Shown here: positions 23,834-34,649 of the stretch, piece by piece
Position numbering within the stretch: the stretch's first letter is position 1
Layout: each line of letters starts with the position of its first letter
DNA from: Mytilus californianus
Lineage: Eukaryota; Mollusca; Bivalvia; Mytilida; Mytilidae
Assembly: GCF_021869535.1 (NCBI RefSeq)
Contig: NW_026262712.1
Location: 68,852,100-68,916,099 of the forward strand
Reading direction: 5' to 3'
Length of the DNA stretch: 64,000 nt
Notes under the pieces: generated by a model
Seen by the model: only the letters and a program-made list of their open reading frames with translations
Databases searched by the model: none
What the model was told of the DNA's origin: nothing
Made by a program: the position numbers and the translations under genes

Positions 23834-23899
23834 TGGGCCCTAAGGTCTGTAAATAATTTGTCACAACATTTATCACAAGTACATTGTACCATGAGCTAC

Positions 23900-24232
23900 A
23901 TGTATTTTACTGTTGGTATTGCTGTGTGTTTGCTTATTCCACATTGGCTAGAGGTAAAGGAGGAGGGTTAGGATCTCACCAAACTGGCCTTTGTTAGTCT
24001 TATGGTTTTTTTTTTTTTTTATTTAGGTTCATTTATATGTTTCGGAGTTTATTGTGACGTCCAAATTCCCTGAACTAGTATATATTATTGTTTAGGGGCT
24101 AGCTGGATCCTGCCTCCGGGTGCGGTTTTTTTTTTTCGCTGTTTTGAAGACCCATTGGTGGCCGTGGTCTGTTTTCTGCTATTTGGTCGGGTTGATGTCT
24201 AGACACATTCCCCGTTTCCATTCTCAATGTTA
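23900..24232 (-). repeat. 'ATTGAGAATGGAAATGGGGA' family, inverted copy
   Basis: This is the reverse complement of the 2992-3415 repeat (CACATTCCCCGTTTCCATTC at 24205; CCTGCCTCCGGGTGCGG at 24110; GGCTAGAGGTAAAGGAGGAG at 23947). It abuts the 3' end of the LINE on the same strand. Confidence 0.7.
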
Positions 24233-24473
24233 TATAATTTATAATACACACTCATGGTTGTCACTTGTTTTTTCATACGTAAAATCATTTCTGCTAATTT
24301 TACGCTTTCAAATGATTTTGTGGTCGTGAATAATCTTGTGCTGGGATTTGCAGACAATGTTAAATATCCGGCGAGTAATCTTTTCTTCCAAATACTGCCC
24401 ACATTCAACATGGTGAATATTCTGGCAAGTTGCGCATGATTAAAAACTGGTTAAAAACAAATTGTTGATCGAT

Positions 24474-27400
24474 TTAGTTAGAAGTTTTGGTCATTTGAGA
24501 CTTGAATATCTCAAGAGACTTTGATGTAGCGATTTCTGGAGGCAGTTTGTTCTAATCTTTGACGGTGTTTACGAAGAAGGACCATTTCCTACAAACTTTG
24601 GTGGCTGGCTGTAAAAGGAAAGTATGATGTCAAGTCCGGCTAGAGCTTATTGTTGGTTTTTGTAGGTATCTACTCTTGTCTATGGCTACAAGGTCGTTTG
24701 TTATTTTGTAGCACATGATGAGTCGAGATTCTTTTCTTCTTGTGTGTAGGATTTTCCATCCTAATTTCGTAATCATATTGCTGACACCTGATCTATTTCT
24801 AAGTCTGCTGGTTACATATCGTGCAGCTCGTCTGTGTACTTTTTCGATTTTTTTCTAAGTGGTTTTGCTGGTACGGGTCCCATACTGTCATGGCGTATTC
24901 CATTTGCGGTCTTACTAATATTTTATAGGCATGTTCTTTGATGGATTTTGAGCTGATGTGGAGGTTTCGGTGTAAGAAACCAAGGCTTTGGTTGGCTTTT
25001 CCTGATGTTGTTTATGTGTTCTCCCCCATCTAGATCATTTTCAATGGTGCAGCCTAGGTATAGCCTTGGAGTTTGTTTTTCTTTTTTGTTACTGTGAGGA
25101 CGCTGCATTTTTCAGGGTGGGACTCCATTTTCCAAAGTTTTTTCCTATTTTGCCAGTGTGTCTAGGTCTTCTTGGAGTTTGTGGCAGTCATTGTCTGAGG
25201 AAATTGTCAAATAGACAACAGTCTCATCCGCAAACAGTCTCACTGTTGTAAAAAAGAAAGAGACTGGGTCCTAGGACTGATCCTTGAGGTACTCCGGATT
25301 CTACGTTTACTTTATCTGATGTTTCGCCTTCGACAACTACTACTTTGGTTCTGTTGGTGAGAAATTCTTTTATCCATTTGTTTGTTTTACTTCGAATGCC
25401 ATATTGGTGTAGTTTATGTAGGAGTAAACTGTAAGACACCTTGTCAAAAGCTTTTGAAAAGTCCAGTATTAAGAGATCTGATTGTTTTCCGTTTTTCAGA
25501 TTTTTTGTGATATCATCGATACATTCAAGGAGTTGTGTTTCGCATGATTTTTTACTCCTGAAGCCATGTTGTAGAGGGTATAGGATGTTATTTACCTCTG
25601 CATGTTTCATGATGTTACTGGTGACTATATGTTCTAATATTTTGCAACAGATACATGTTAGTGATATTGGCCTATATTTGGCTGGTATGTATTTCTTGCC
25701 TTTCTTATATGCCGGAGTGACATTTGAAGTTCGCCAGTCATCGGGTATCTGTCCTTTCTCCATTAAAAAATTGTAAATGATGGTTAGTATTGGAGTAATT
25801 TCACTGGCTAATTCTTTCAGTATTATTGGTTTGATGTTGTCTGGTCCAGCAGCCTTGTGTGGTTTTAGATTTTTTAGTTGTTTTTCTTTTCAAAATCTCT
25901 ATTACTGATGGGACATGCAGTGGAGAAGAATGATTGGAATTGATCGTTTAATATATTTGCTTTGTTTATTGGGTCAGTTTCTAATTTCTCATTTTTTCTG
26001 AGTGGTGCTACTCCATTTTTATCACTTTTCTTGTGTTTGATATAGGTCCAGAATCTTTTTGTTGGTGAGCGGATGTCCTCATTATCTTCTGGGGTTATTA
26101 TGTCTTCTATATATTTTCAATAAGCTTGTCTTGATTTTCTTTGGATGGTTTGTTTCAGTTGTTTAAATCTTTTAATATCAGTAGCATGATTTGATTTTTT
26201 TTTCTTTTTATAGGCTCGGTCTCTTCGCCTCATAAGTTTTTTGATTTCCTGGGTTATCCATGGGTTTTTGTCCTTAGTCTTGCATATTTTGGAAGGTATA
26301 TGCTGGTTTGTACTACTTTCTAGGTCTTCTTTGAACATATTCCAGAGTTTATTGTTTGTCTTCTTGTGCAGGCTTTCTTTACAGTTGAATTTTCTTGGCT
26401 TTTGGTTGTTTGTCATTGGATTGGGGTTCATTTCTTCATACACAATATCATGGTCTGAAATTCCTGGGATGACATCAAGTCTCATCATTTTACACTTGGT
26501 GATAAGAAGGTCCAATTGGTTGTTATTTCTAGTTGGCTCTCGAACTAATTGAGTTAAACCATTGTCATCAAGAATATCTGTAAGCTGGTAGTGTTGGTAT
26601 GCATGTTGGGTTCCTTGACGTACTGTTTTGTTTGTCCAATTCCGTCCTGGTAGGATAAAGTCACCCTCAATCATTAAAGATGCATTGTGTAGCTCTTTTA
26701 ACAGCTGTTTCAAGTTCAGAGAGGCTTTCTTTGTTTGATGTTTTAGAATTATAATATGAACATATGTAGAGGTCTTTTGTGCCTTTTTGTTGTATTCGTG
26801 TCAATATTATTTCACAGTTAGTGTCTAGTTCTGGTATTTCAGTGCTAAGGAACTTGTTACGTATGACGATAAGGACTCCTCCAGTTTCGTTTCCCTTTCT
26901 GTCCTTGCGATAGATGTTATAATCTAGTGGAAATATTTGGCTGTTGGTGATTGATGAACCCAACCAAGTTTCTGTCATTATCATTACATCTGGCTTTGTA
27001 CTATCTATAATATTTTGGACTTGGTGTTGTTTATTTCTTATGTACTGACAGTTCATATTTAGTATCCTTAATGGTATATGTGGTTTATTTCTTTTTTCTT
27101 GTTTTTTTCTCTTTGGAGTTGATGTGTGTTTTGGTTTTACACTTGTTGGGATGCTGTACTCATATCAAGTGTACTCTCACATAGTAAGTTAAAGCTATTA
27201 TTTGTTGAGATAGCTGTTGAATCATAACATAAGGAATTGTAGTTTTGATTGTCACAAATGATACAATCCCATCGCACAGAGATGTTTTTGTCATCCACAA
27301 GGTAGCTATAGGTTTTACTGGGGATATCTTGGCAGTTGATATGAAACCATTGGTTACAGGTATCGCATTTTATGGCTCTGTCGTCCCATGTCACAGGCTG

Positions 27401-27625
27401 GTCACATGTTCCACATGGGTATATAGTGCTGTCATTATGTGTTGGCCCTGGGTTTGGATTTACATCATTTGCATTTGCTAATAGTATGAACAGTAAATAT
27501 GATGTTACTTATTTGCATTTATAAGGATAAGCTCTTGGTGATTTTAGTCTATTTACTGTTGTTAACAAGGTGTTTACTGTTATATTCTGTTTTATTTGTA
27601 CTTCTTCTTCTTCAATGTTTGCCAT
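24474..27625 (-). pseudogene. LINE ORF2: PHD finger, APE endonuclease and reverse transcriptase (broken)
   Basis: The frame starts MANIEEEEV at 27625. After one stop, a hydrophobic run leads to DVNPNPGP, close to the 2A consensus DxExNPGP. A PHD finger follows (27415-27254: CGTC, CDTC, HINC, WDCIIC). The endonuclease (27056-26117) shows TETWLG, GDFILPG (the family GDFN with Asn to Ile) and GISDHD. The reverse transcriptase (from 25763) shows YRPISL, LDFSKAFDKV and GVPQGSVLGP, then a short deletion and FADE where the catalytic motif is FADD. The C-terminal part continues out of frame and ends LPPEIATSKSLEIFKS before a stop at 24474-24476, with a TGG-to-TAG change just upstream. It cannot encode an active protein. 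Confidence 0.9.
27254..27415 (-). other. PHD finger inside LINE ORF2
   Basis: The ligand pattern is Cys-x2-Cys, Cys-x2-Cys, a His-x2-Cys pair (HINC) and a closing Trp-Asp-Cys-x2-Cys. This is a zinc-binding PHD arrangement intact in all eight positions. PHD fingers usually read histone tails; in CR1-like elements the target is unknown. Confidence 0.85.
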
Positions 27626-27827
27626 AGCTGCATTTTTTCATGTTCATAATGGTGCTTGGATGATGATAAAAATTGTGATAAACCGCATTTTGAAAGTTGA
27701 AGTTGATATTTAACGCAGATGTTATTTGCTGAATATATTCTATAGCGACTCTGTATTAATACGGTGTAGTAAAGACTAATAAGATAAACTCACCTAAACC
27801 CTTAACTACAGTATTTTCGGCTTGGTG

Positions 27828-28607
27828 CTAGAAGAATGTCAGTAGCTCTGCTTCTTCGACTTTTAGTTGGACAAATTCTGATTCTTGTGTTGCGTTGTAG
27901 CAGTCACTGTATGTGTCAAGCAATAGTTGTTTGGTGATGGCAAGGCTAGGTAAGTTTAATGGGTGTAGACCGTCTTTTTTGTTGATCGAGATGTTAATAG
28001 ATTTTCTGTAGCCGCCTCTTTTTATTTTTCTTCCTCTGGTGAAGTATTTGTTAACTTTTATAGTGTTCTTATTCAATTGCTGGTTTAAGTCTGTGATTTC
28101 AGAGGAAAGCTTCTGGATCTTTTTGGTTACTTGGAAGTCTTCAACTTTAAATATTGCAGGTTGTTTATTCCCTTTGAACTTATTGTCCTTGGTGATTGAC
28201 AGTATGGGACAATCCACAAACTTTATCTCGGCACCTGCATGTTGCTCAACAATGTGTATTGCTCTTTCGTAGTCTCTTAGTATAGAATTTACAGTTTTAG
28301 AACTTTGGTGTCTTAGTCTAATACATTTCCCCTCTTTTATGGTAAGATCACAGGTTCCTGACCAAAGGTAAATAATGATCAGAGAATGTCTTTTGATTGT
28401 TTTGGAAATTCTGTGCTCAATCGAGTCAACAAGTTCTGATGTTTTTGCTCCAGAAATGCACCAGGATTCTAGTGGGAATTCGCTGCCTTGACAGGCGTTG
28501 CGTACGGTTAAGCCCTTGCTGTCAGATACTAGTATTGGTGTTTTAAATCTGAATCCGCTTGGAATTTGGGGTTGTTCAGCAATATATTTCTTTAATTTCT
28601 TGCTCAT
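27828..28607 (-). CDS. LINE ORF1: SGNH/GDSL-type esterase domain protein
   Basis: This is an uninterrupted 259-codon frame. I start it at the ATG at 28607 because it lies in a plausible context and the ten codons upstream add only leader-like sequence. SGNH landmarks are VSDSKG (nucleophile Ser30), the oxyanion-type Gly53 in SGAKTSEL, LWSGTCD at 82-87 where the usual GxND Asn is Cys, and DGLHPL at 212-217 giving the Asp-x-x-His pair. CR1-like ORF1 esterases are described, and their role is presumed to be RNP or membrane association rather than metabolism. The frame is intact while its ORF2 partner is broken. It could also be a domesticated fragment, but its position next to ORF2 argues for the LINE. 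Confidence 0.8.
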   Translation of the reverse strand: MSKKLKKYIAEQPQIPSGFRFKTPILVSDSKGLTVRNACQGSEFPLESWCISGAKTSELVDSIEHRISKTIKRHSLIIIYLWSGTCDLTIKEGKCIRLRHQSSKTVNSILRDYERAIHIVEQHAGAEIKFVDCPILSITKDNKFKGNKQPAIFKVEDFQVTKKIQKLSSEITDLNQQLNKNTIKVNKYFTRGRKIKRGGYRKSINISINKKDGLHPLNLPSLAITKQLLLDTYSDCYNATQESEFVQLKVEEAELLTFF

Positions 28608-29219
28608 CTGAAAATAAGGGTTTAGGAAAATATGCAATAATAAATAATTTATTTTTCCAAACCGGAAATGTCAAATTTCTGTGTTGTCAATGTAAACTTT
28701 TCTTCCCGCCATATAGCAGACTGAAAAAAGATGATTTATATTACAGTATATTTCCTTTGTTTCAAAATATTACATACATTTTACGCATACTTCCAGGTCC
28801 TTTTTTACGGTAAAACAAGTGTGAAACTGCTTCATAAGCTACTAAAATGAATATCGTGTTCTATTATTTTCGATCTGCGTTTCAGTATTCATGAAAAGCA
28901 GCCCATGTGTTCGATTATTATATGTTATCTTGTCTTTGTCTCCTCTCACCGGCAAGAACATGCCATTTTCCCCAAAACGGAAGTGTATTTGCAACAATGA
29001 AAATTGCAATAATAAATTTTATAAAATTTTTAAATTACAGTTTTCAATTACAACACCCTTTAGTAATATATTCAAATCAAATAGATTATTTATAATAATC
29101 AAAATAATTATTACTGCCAATTACGGTCATAGGTATGACTTACGATATCATTGCGCAACATCCTGCGCAGTAGGCGCGAAAATCTAAACCCGCGAGCCCC
29201 CTTAAACTTATATATATAT

Positions 29220-29660
29220 ATGTAAATTATATGGCCTTCCAAATACCGTTTCGATTCCTAACATCAATGAAGAGACATTAATTGTCGAAATCCGAATATG
29301 CTGTACTAATTTTTGCACCTTTTGTTTGCGGTATACTATCTTTTCCGCAAGTTTATTGTTTTCTGTTTGGTATTGAATTAATAATTTAGATCCATTTTGT
29401 TACATTTGGTGATCCGTTTATTTGGCAATCGCCAATGGCAGTCAGCAGGTTTTAAGAACATCCGTTGTTCGACCTGCTAGTCAAATGCGTTTTGTTAAAA
29501 AAGACTTTTTGACTTTTTTGGTCTTTTAGAAAATGTTGTTTGTGCTGTATTTAGACCTCTCTACCAAGAAATTTGTTTTGCATGCACACGTATAAAAATT
29601 GCGGTTTTTATCCAACGCAATCATAGGTTTGAACGTTGTTTTCAATTTAGACTTGTATAT
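29220..29660 (+). mobile_element. Hammerhead-bearing repeat type 2, + strand copy
   Basis: The sequence from the hammerhead (29261) through GGTGATCCGTTTATTTGGCA, GGCAGTCAGCAGG, TTGTTTTGCATGCACACGTA and CGTTGTTTTCAATTTAGACT matches both arms of the 17.4-18.3 kb cluster. It ends in a TA-rich microsatellite (TATATATATA) at about 29656, as does its left flank. No coding is present. Confidence 0.75.
29261..29304 (+). ncRNA. Hammerhead ribozyme motif, type 2 (C3 changed)
   Basis: Stem I pairs ACATCA with TGCTGT, 5 of 6. The core is ATGAAGA, where C3 of the consensus CTGANGA is A. Stem II is GACA/TGTC with loop TTAAT, followed by GAAA at 29287-29290. Stem III is A-U plus U-A with loop CCGA, and the triplet is ATA. 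The predicted cut falls between 29298 and 29299. The sister at 17662-17705 has C3 intact but G8 changed. Confidence 0.8.
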
Positions 29661-31019
29661 ATATATACAAGAGTGTACAAAATGAAAACAATGCTATCAA
29701 AACATCATGCGTCCGAATCGCACCCCTAGACTCATTCACATCTTTTTTTACCATTAATCCATAGAAAGACATTTTACCAAAGAACTAATCAGACAACATT
29801 CATTAAAGCATTGCATCGAGACATGTTCATATTTGAATAATATTCAATCTACAATTATAAGCAAACTAAAGTGTACCTTTATATACACTGCGTCATGAAA
29901 TACCTTGTAAAGTTAATTATTTGATCAAAAGTCAGCATATAACAAGATAATTGTTACGTGGCGATTCTGTCTGAAGGTTAGATTAAAACGATAACTATTT
30001 CCTGGTAAATATTAATTGACAAATATATTAAATAAAGTCATGTGTGAAATCTAACGCAATAGAACAATTAATAATTGACAATATCCGATATGAATCATTT
30101 GGTATTTATGATACATAGATATTGAAATTATGTACTTATTTCATATAACTAAAGCGCTTTTAACGACGGAAAAACTAAACATGAAATATAGTCATAAATG
30201 AAAGGAAACCGGAAAAAATTTTGTTCGAACAATCAGTACCATTTAACATGCTTAATTGTTATGTAAACGACTATAGAGGAAATGGTACTGTTATGTCATA
30301 TGCATTTGTAGTATTGCAATCACATGTATCAAATACTTTTCAGAAATTAATTTTTCATCTACTGTTTGTTTTACACCGAATCGAACCCTTTGAGAATAAA
30401 ATATGATCGGGTATGTTCCTTATTCTTTATTTTTGTTACATTTCATACTATTTTCTTTTTTTATTTGTTAATTCTGTTTTTGTAAATAATGTTTCACTTA
30501 AATGTATGGTTCAACATTATAACTTCTTTTTTATAACAATTAACTGTTTTTACATGGCAATTAATGTGTGTAGAAAGATGTAATACAAACTTACTTTCTA
30601 TTTTCGTTTGATATTTATTTTCATTATGACTAAGATTTAATGAGCTTAAGATTATATGATTCATTAACATGATTAATACTTTATAACAGAATCTACATAC
30701 TGTACTGCAAAATAGTATAATTCAAATCTGGTTTGAAATATCATCATACCTAGACGAGATAATAAAATGTATCATTAATAAGGATCCTGCTTTGTTCCAG
30801 CTCAACACTTAACATAGATCGTATCTCGCGTGTTCAGTAGATGATACACCAAAGTAAAATATGTGAAGTTGTTCTTGTTGTACTTATAATTCCAACTACA
30901 AGTCGCGCAGTCAATGCTTTGCGTCTGTAACTGCTGTCAAAAGTGTTAATTAGAAGCTGCTTATATAACATACATTTCTAAAAATTGTCGGTTAATAAAT
31001 TTTTGAAATTATAAAGAAA
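29661..31019. other. About 1.3 kb non-coding
   Basis: AT-rich, with one 61-codon frame (30221-30406) lacking any motif. No repeat family was recognised. Confidence 0.35.
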
Positions 31020-31240
31020 CTAATGTTTCAACTCCCTCAGGCAAAGTTGACCTTAGATGGATTTGGCTATTTTTTTGGTACTTTTTCGTCATAAAGCTCT
31101 GCAACTGTTTCGGTTCTTATACATCCTTAGCTTTCAAATAATCGGCTTTGAGCGTTCCTGATGAAGGTAAATCCTTAAAAGCGCTTCGGACGTATTAAAT
31201 TTATAACGTATAGTTTTCATTTTATACAATTCAACATTTT
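31020..31240 (+). repeat. Mussel repeat carrying hammerhead ribozyme type 3, copy 1
   Basis: It shares CAACTCCC-AGGCAAAGTTG, GTTTCGGTT-TTATA, CTTGGCTTTCAAAT-like and AAGCGCTTCG blocks with 50866-51085. The hammerhead lies at 31152-31193 near the 3' end. No coding is visible. Confidence 0.8.
31152..31193 (+). ncRNA. Hammerhead ribozyme motif, type 3, copy 1 (G12 changed)
   Basis: Stem I pairs GCGTTC with GGACGT, 6 pairs including two G-U. The core CTGATGA at 31158-31164 is perfect. Stem II is AGG/CCT with loop TAAAT. The expected GAAA reads TAAA, so G12 is T. Stem III is two A-U pairs with loop GCGC, and the triplet ends TTC, with the cut between 31187 and 31188. Compared with copy 2, the stem I pair C-G is replaced there by T-A, a compensatory change. 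Confidence 0.85.
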
Positions 31241-31757
31241 CATTCAAACTGATGATTGAAACCATGATCCCATGCATTTCCGGAGATTATGCCATAGGAA
31301 ATCACCCATGCTGCAATTCCTCGTTTGATTTGGCCGTTGGTATCATGTTCTTTAAATAATTTAAAGACATTCAAACGAGGAAGTTCTATCAATCTTTATA
31401 TACTCAACCAGCACATTTTAACAACATGAACATAAGCATACCATTTATTACAAACTATTAATGTTATTTATAAAACAATTAGAAATAAGTTAATGCTACA
31501 ATGTAACAAAGGATAGAATTAAATTGGTCTAATAGGTTTCTAATGGTATCTTGGAATAATTTCACTAACTTATTACAATGCACTGAACTTGACACATTAA
31601 AAAACAGCGGGTCAATGTCCAATCTCTTTCAAACTCCATTTGCAGTAAAGACAACCCTACATTTACCGGATAACGTAATGAATGATATATGGGTGGACTG
31701 CGTTTCATTCGAAAATCAAAAATAAATGGTTGAATTTTAATTTGGATTTAAATGTTT
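31241..31757. other. Non-coding stretch
   Basis: One 60-codon frame (31543-31725) without recognisable motif. CTGATGATTGAAACC at 31247 resembles a hammerhead core but has no stem II. Confidence 0.35.
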
Positions 31758-31918
31758 AACATGTTTCACGCGTGATCATTAACATGTTTCACGCGGGATC
31801 ATGAACATGTTTCACGCGGAATCATTAACATGTTTCACGCGGGATCATTAACATGTTATACGCGGGATCATTAACATGTTTCACGCGTGATCGTTAACAT
31901 GTTTCACGCGAGATCATT
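31758..31918 (+). repeat. Minisatellite, seven 23-bp units
   Basis: Seven consecutive units of AACATG-TTTCACGCG-NGATCATT, differing at one to three positions each. Several units contain the palindrome TCACGCGTGA, and the array is markedly richer in CG than its surroundings. No protein is encoded across it. Confidence 0.95.
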
Positions 31919-32166
31919 AGGCAACAAATAAGGAGAACGACTAGGTCATAGCAAAACGTTAATATTACCATTCTGAAACATATGGTCTTGAATTGTCATG
32001 TTGGTAACATTAAACCATTATGCCTCGTCATTAGACTCACCACAGGTCTTAAAATGTCATCACAACATGAAATAAAGACTGTCTCACTCTTTCTGAAACA
32101 CAGTACAAAATTTCGATCAACATTTTTTTCATTCGAATCAATGTCCGCTGATTAAGTAACTGCCAT

Positions 32167-32872
32167 CCAACAATACAATACAAATAGTTTATTTAGGTCT
32201 CACCATTATTATTACAAAACATAACATAATACACGAATACATAAAATAATATAAAATGTTAACGCCATTCTGAAAAGAATTTTGAGAGACGGGATTAAAA
32301 AAAATTAATAATAATAAATATCAATGTACAGCTAAATCTAAAAATTTCCTAAAAAAATATAAACAGTTAAGATAAAAAATTTAACGATATAAAAAACGAC
32401 GTCTCCTATCTTAAATAAATTGGTAGATTTTGACACTATTAATAATAATACTATCACAGTCACTGTCAAGATTAGAAAAATTTTAAAAGTTTGAATGTTC
32501 TGACAAAATTAATTCAAAAAGTTCATTTCGCAGGTCATCGTACATTTGACACTCTAACAAGATATGTTCCGCAGTTTCAGCAGTGTTTTTACAAGTTTCG
32601 CAAGTTCGTTGTTGCACGGGTAACCTCTCAAATCGTCCAGTCTCTATGCGGATCGCTGCAACACCACACCGAAAGTCCGCGTATGCTTTTCTATGCGATG
32701 GAACTATAACTTTGTGCATGCATTCCTCGGTGTGTAATGACGTTTTAAAAATTCTATAGGTCCTCAACCTATTCCCATCGTTACCATTCCTTTAAGATAA
32801 AGTTTTATTTAGATTTTCTTACCATTCATCGTAAAATTTAGCTTTCCCAATTATTTCATTCTAATGCATGTA
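32167..32872 (-). pseudogene. 3' end of a non-LTR retrotransposon with ATTGT tail
   Basis: The - strand translation gives GNRLRTYRIFK, then FRCGVAAIRIETGRFERL and a CETC-x8-H-x4-C zinc-knuckle-like end (about 32767-32500), the C-terminal block of many reverse-transcriptase proteins. Two in-frame stops lie upstream and a further stop truncates the end. On the same strand the 3' UTR reaches GAGACCTAAATAAACTATTT, which includes an AATAAA signal, and ends in TTGTATTGTATTGTTGG at 32185-32167. Short tandem tails like this are typical LINE 3' ends. Confidence 0.8.
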
Positions 32873-33464
32873 CATGATGTATGTGTTTTATTTCATAAAT
32901 GTAGTATATATATATACTTATTTTTTCTGTGTTCTTATTTCACAACAATAGCTTAAAGCTTAAGTTTAATAAGTGGCTTTCTTATTTACTACATATTTGT
33001 TCAGTTACATGGTGCATGTATTCTGCTATAACAGAATAGAAAGGGTATGGGGTACTCATCCATGACACAAAATCAGTAAATGCACAGCAAAAAACACAGA
33101 AGCAAAGGAACATCGCTTTTATTGCTGTTGTTCATCTCAACGTCACAAAGAGTCCTTCAACAAGGAGCAAAAAACTCTCACCTCACTGCTAGTGTCAGAC
33201 GCCCCCTAGCACCGGCATTCGTTGCAAATTGACGATCACGTCACAACTATGAATTGAAGAACAAAGCCATGGAGTAATATTAATAAAATAAATCTGGCAA
33301 AGAAATCAAACGTATACTGTCATAATTTAGACTGATAATCACACTGAAGCGTGCCAATAAACAATATAAATATTTAAACACCCACGGGGCACATCGAGAT
33401 ATATGCTAGATAACTTGGCCGGAAATAACGTATGTAAAGGGCAAATAATTTGGATAGACTATTT
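32873..33464. other. Non-coding stretch left of the MITE
   Basis: No gene seen. The segment around 33185-33245 is less AT-rich than its surroundings (GTCAGACGCCCCCTAGCACC) but is too short to interpret. Confidence 0.35.
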
Positions 33465-33468
33465 TTAA

Positions 33469-34159
33469 AGGGGCACTAGCTACGAGATATACAAAAAATC
33501 TAAAATATGATTTTTTTTGTTCAATCATTAATGAAAGTGAAATAGTGAAATAATATATCGCTTTTAGCAGCCAGTATGGTTTAATTTTGTCAAAATAAGC
33601 TAAGAAACATTGATGATGAAATATTCACTTACAAGTGAATAATTCGACCTCATTGAATCCGTATTCATGTCAATTTCAATTAAACCTCTTAGCTAGAGAT
33701 GGATACCGCATGCATTGTTCGTGTACAATTATTTAAAGGAAAAGAATGTCAACATTGAAAGTGAAACAAAGGTAAATCATTTGATTGACTGATTCGATTC
33801 ACAAAGAATCATTCTTATACAGGTAAACACGATGATTAACATATATTTTTAATCTATAATATAATTTAAACAGACCTATAAAAATCCAAATGCACGAGTC
33901 TGATATCTATTTATATCTATATTTATGTTTATATCCCTTATATGGCAATCGGAGGTATTCGGAGGTCAACTCGACAGTTAATTAGATGGGGTCTAGACTA
34001 AAATATACACGAAACGAATCTTCATATTTTCGAGCCAATGGCAGGTATATAGTTTATTTTACACTTTTTATAATTTGGATAAATGTTTTACATTGTTATA
34101 AATCAAATATGAGAATTTGAGTCAAATCGGTGAACATAAATTTGACAACTAGTGCTCCT
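33469..34159 (+). mobile_element. TTAA-flanked MITE, copy 1 (691 bp)
   Basis: The left end is TTAA|AGGGGCACTAGCTACGAGAT and the right end is ACTAGTGCTCCT|TTAA, an imperfect terminal inverted repeat (AGGRGCACTAGYT) with TTAA on both sides. An inverted copy lies at 56831-57504 with the same TTAA boundaries. TTAA targets are typical of piggyBac-type elements. No transposase is present. This copy ends about 550 bp upstream of the Toll-like receptor coding sequence. Confidence 0.8.
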
Positions 34160-34649
34160 TTAAGCTGTAACACAACCAACTCAGGCCCGGTCATAATAGA
34201 ACATCCTGGAAAGAAGAACATATTTAAAAAAACATAGTTCCTACGCATAGGTGTAAATATCAAACCATATAGAATATATTTTGGTAATTTAGGTATCAAA
34301 TGAAAGGTGAAAGACTGTTGATCCTTGTAGAACACTTTGAGACTGATAAAAGAATTGAGTTGTGAATAATACAGAAATGTATGAATTTATTCTAAAATCG
34401 AAGGCATATATTGCCTGTTACATAGATGTGAGGTATATGTTTCTGGTTTGGTGTATCCAAAATTCCAGTAACGAGCACGGTCTGATGTGTAAATAACGGT
34501 ATAATGACCCCCGCCCAAATAATTTGTTTAAAAGAAAAAGATTTAACGTAAAAGGGAATGGGGTCGAGAGTAGTAGGTGTGCGTCTTATTAAAATTCAAT
34601 TTCTCAAACTGGCCTTAACTTGAGAGAATGATGTAGCAAACATGTTCTT

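Larger units (their letters stand above)
24240..28650 (-). mobile_element. CR1-like LINE, near full-length but decayed
   Basis: On the - strand the order is ORF1 esterase (28607-27828), a roughly 200-base spacer, then ORF2 with 2A-like motif, PHD finger, APE-type endonuclease and reverse transcriptase (27625-24474). Esterase and PHD domains are established features of CR1-like non-LTR elements. The copy carries several frameshifts, stops and a small deletion in the reverse transcriptase. The 3' end is near 24240, where another repeat begins. The 5' end is not defined. No target duplication could be identified. Confidence 0.85.

Noticed and set aside
25441..25776. 111-codon + strand open frame
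   Set aside because: Antisense shadow of the LINE reverse transcriptase.
26241..26552. 103-codon + strand open frame
   Set aside because: Antisense shadow of the LINE endonuclease region.
31240..31275. CTGATGATTGAAACC as a hammerhead core
   Set aside because: Only two bases separate the two core strands, so there is no stem II.
34096..34335. 79-codon - strand open frame upstream of the TLR
   Set aside because: It spans the right end of the TTAA MITE and has no recognisable motif.
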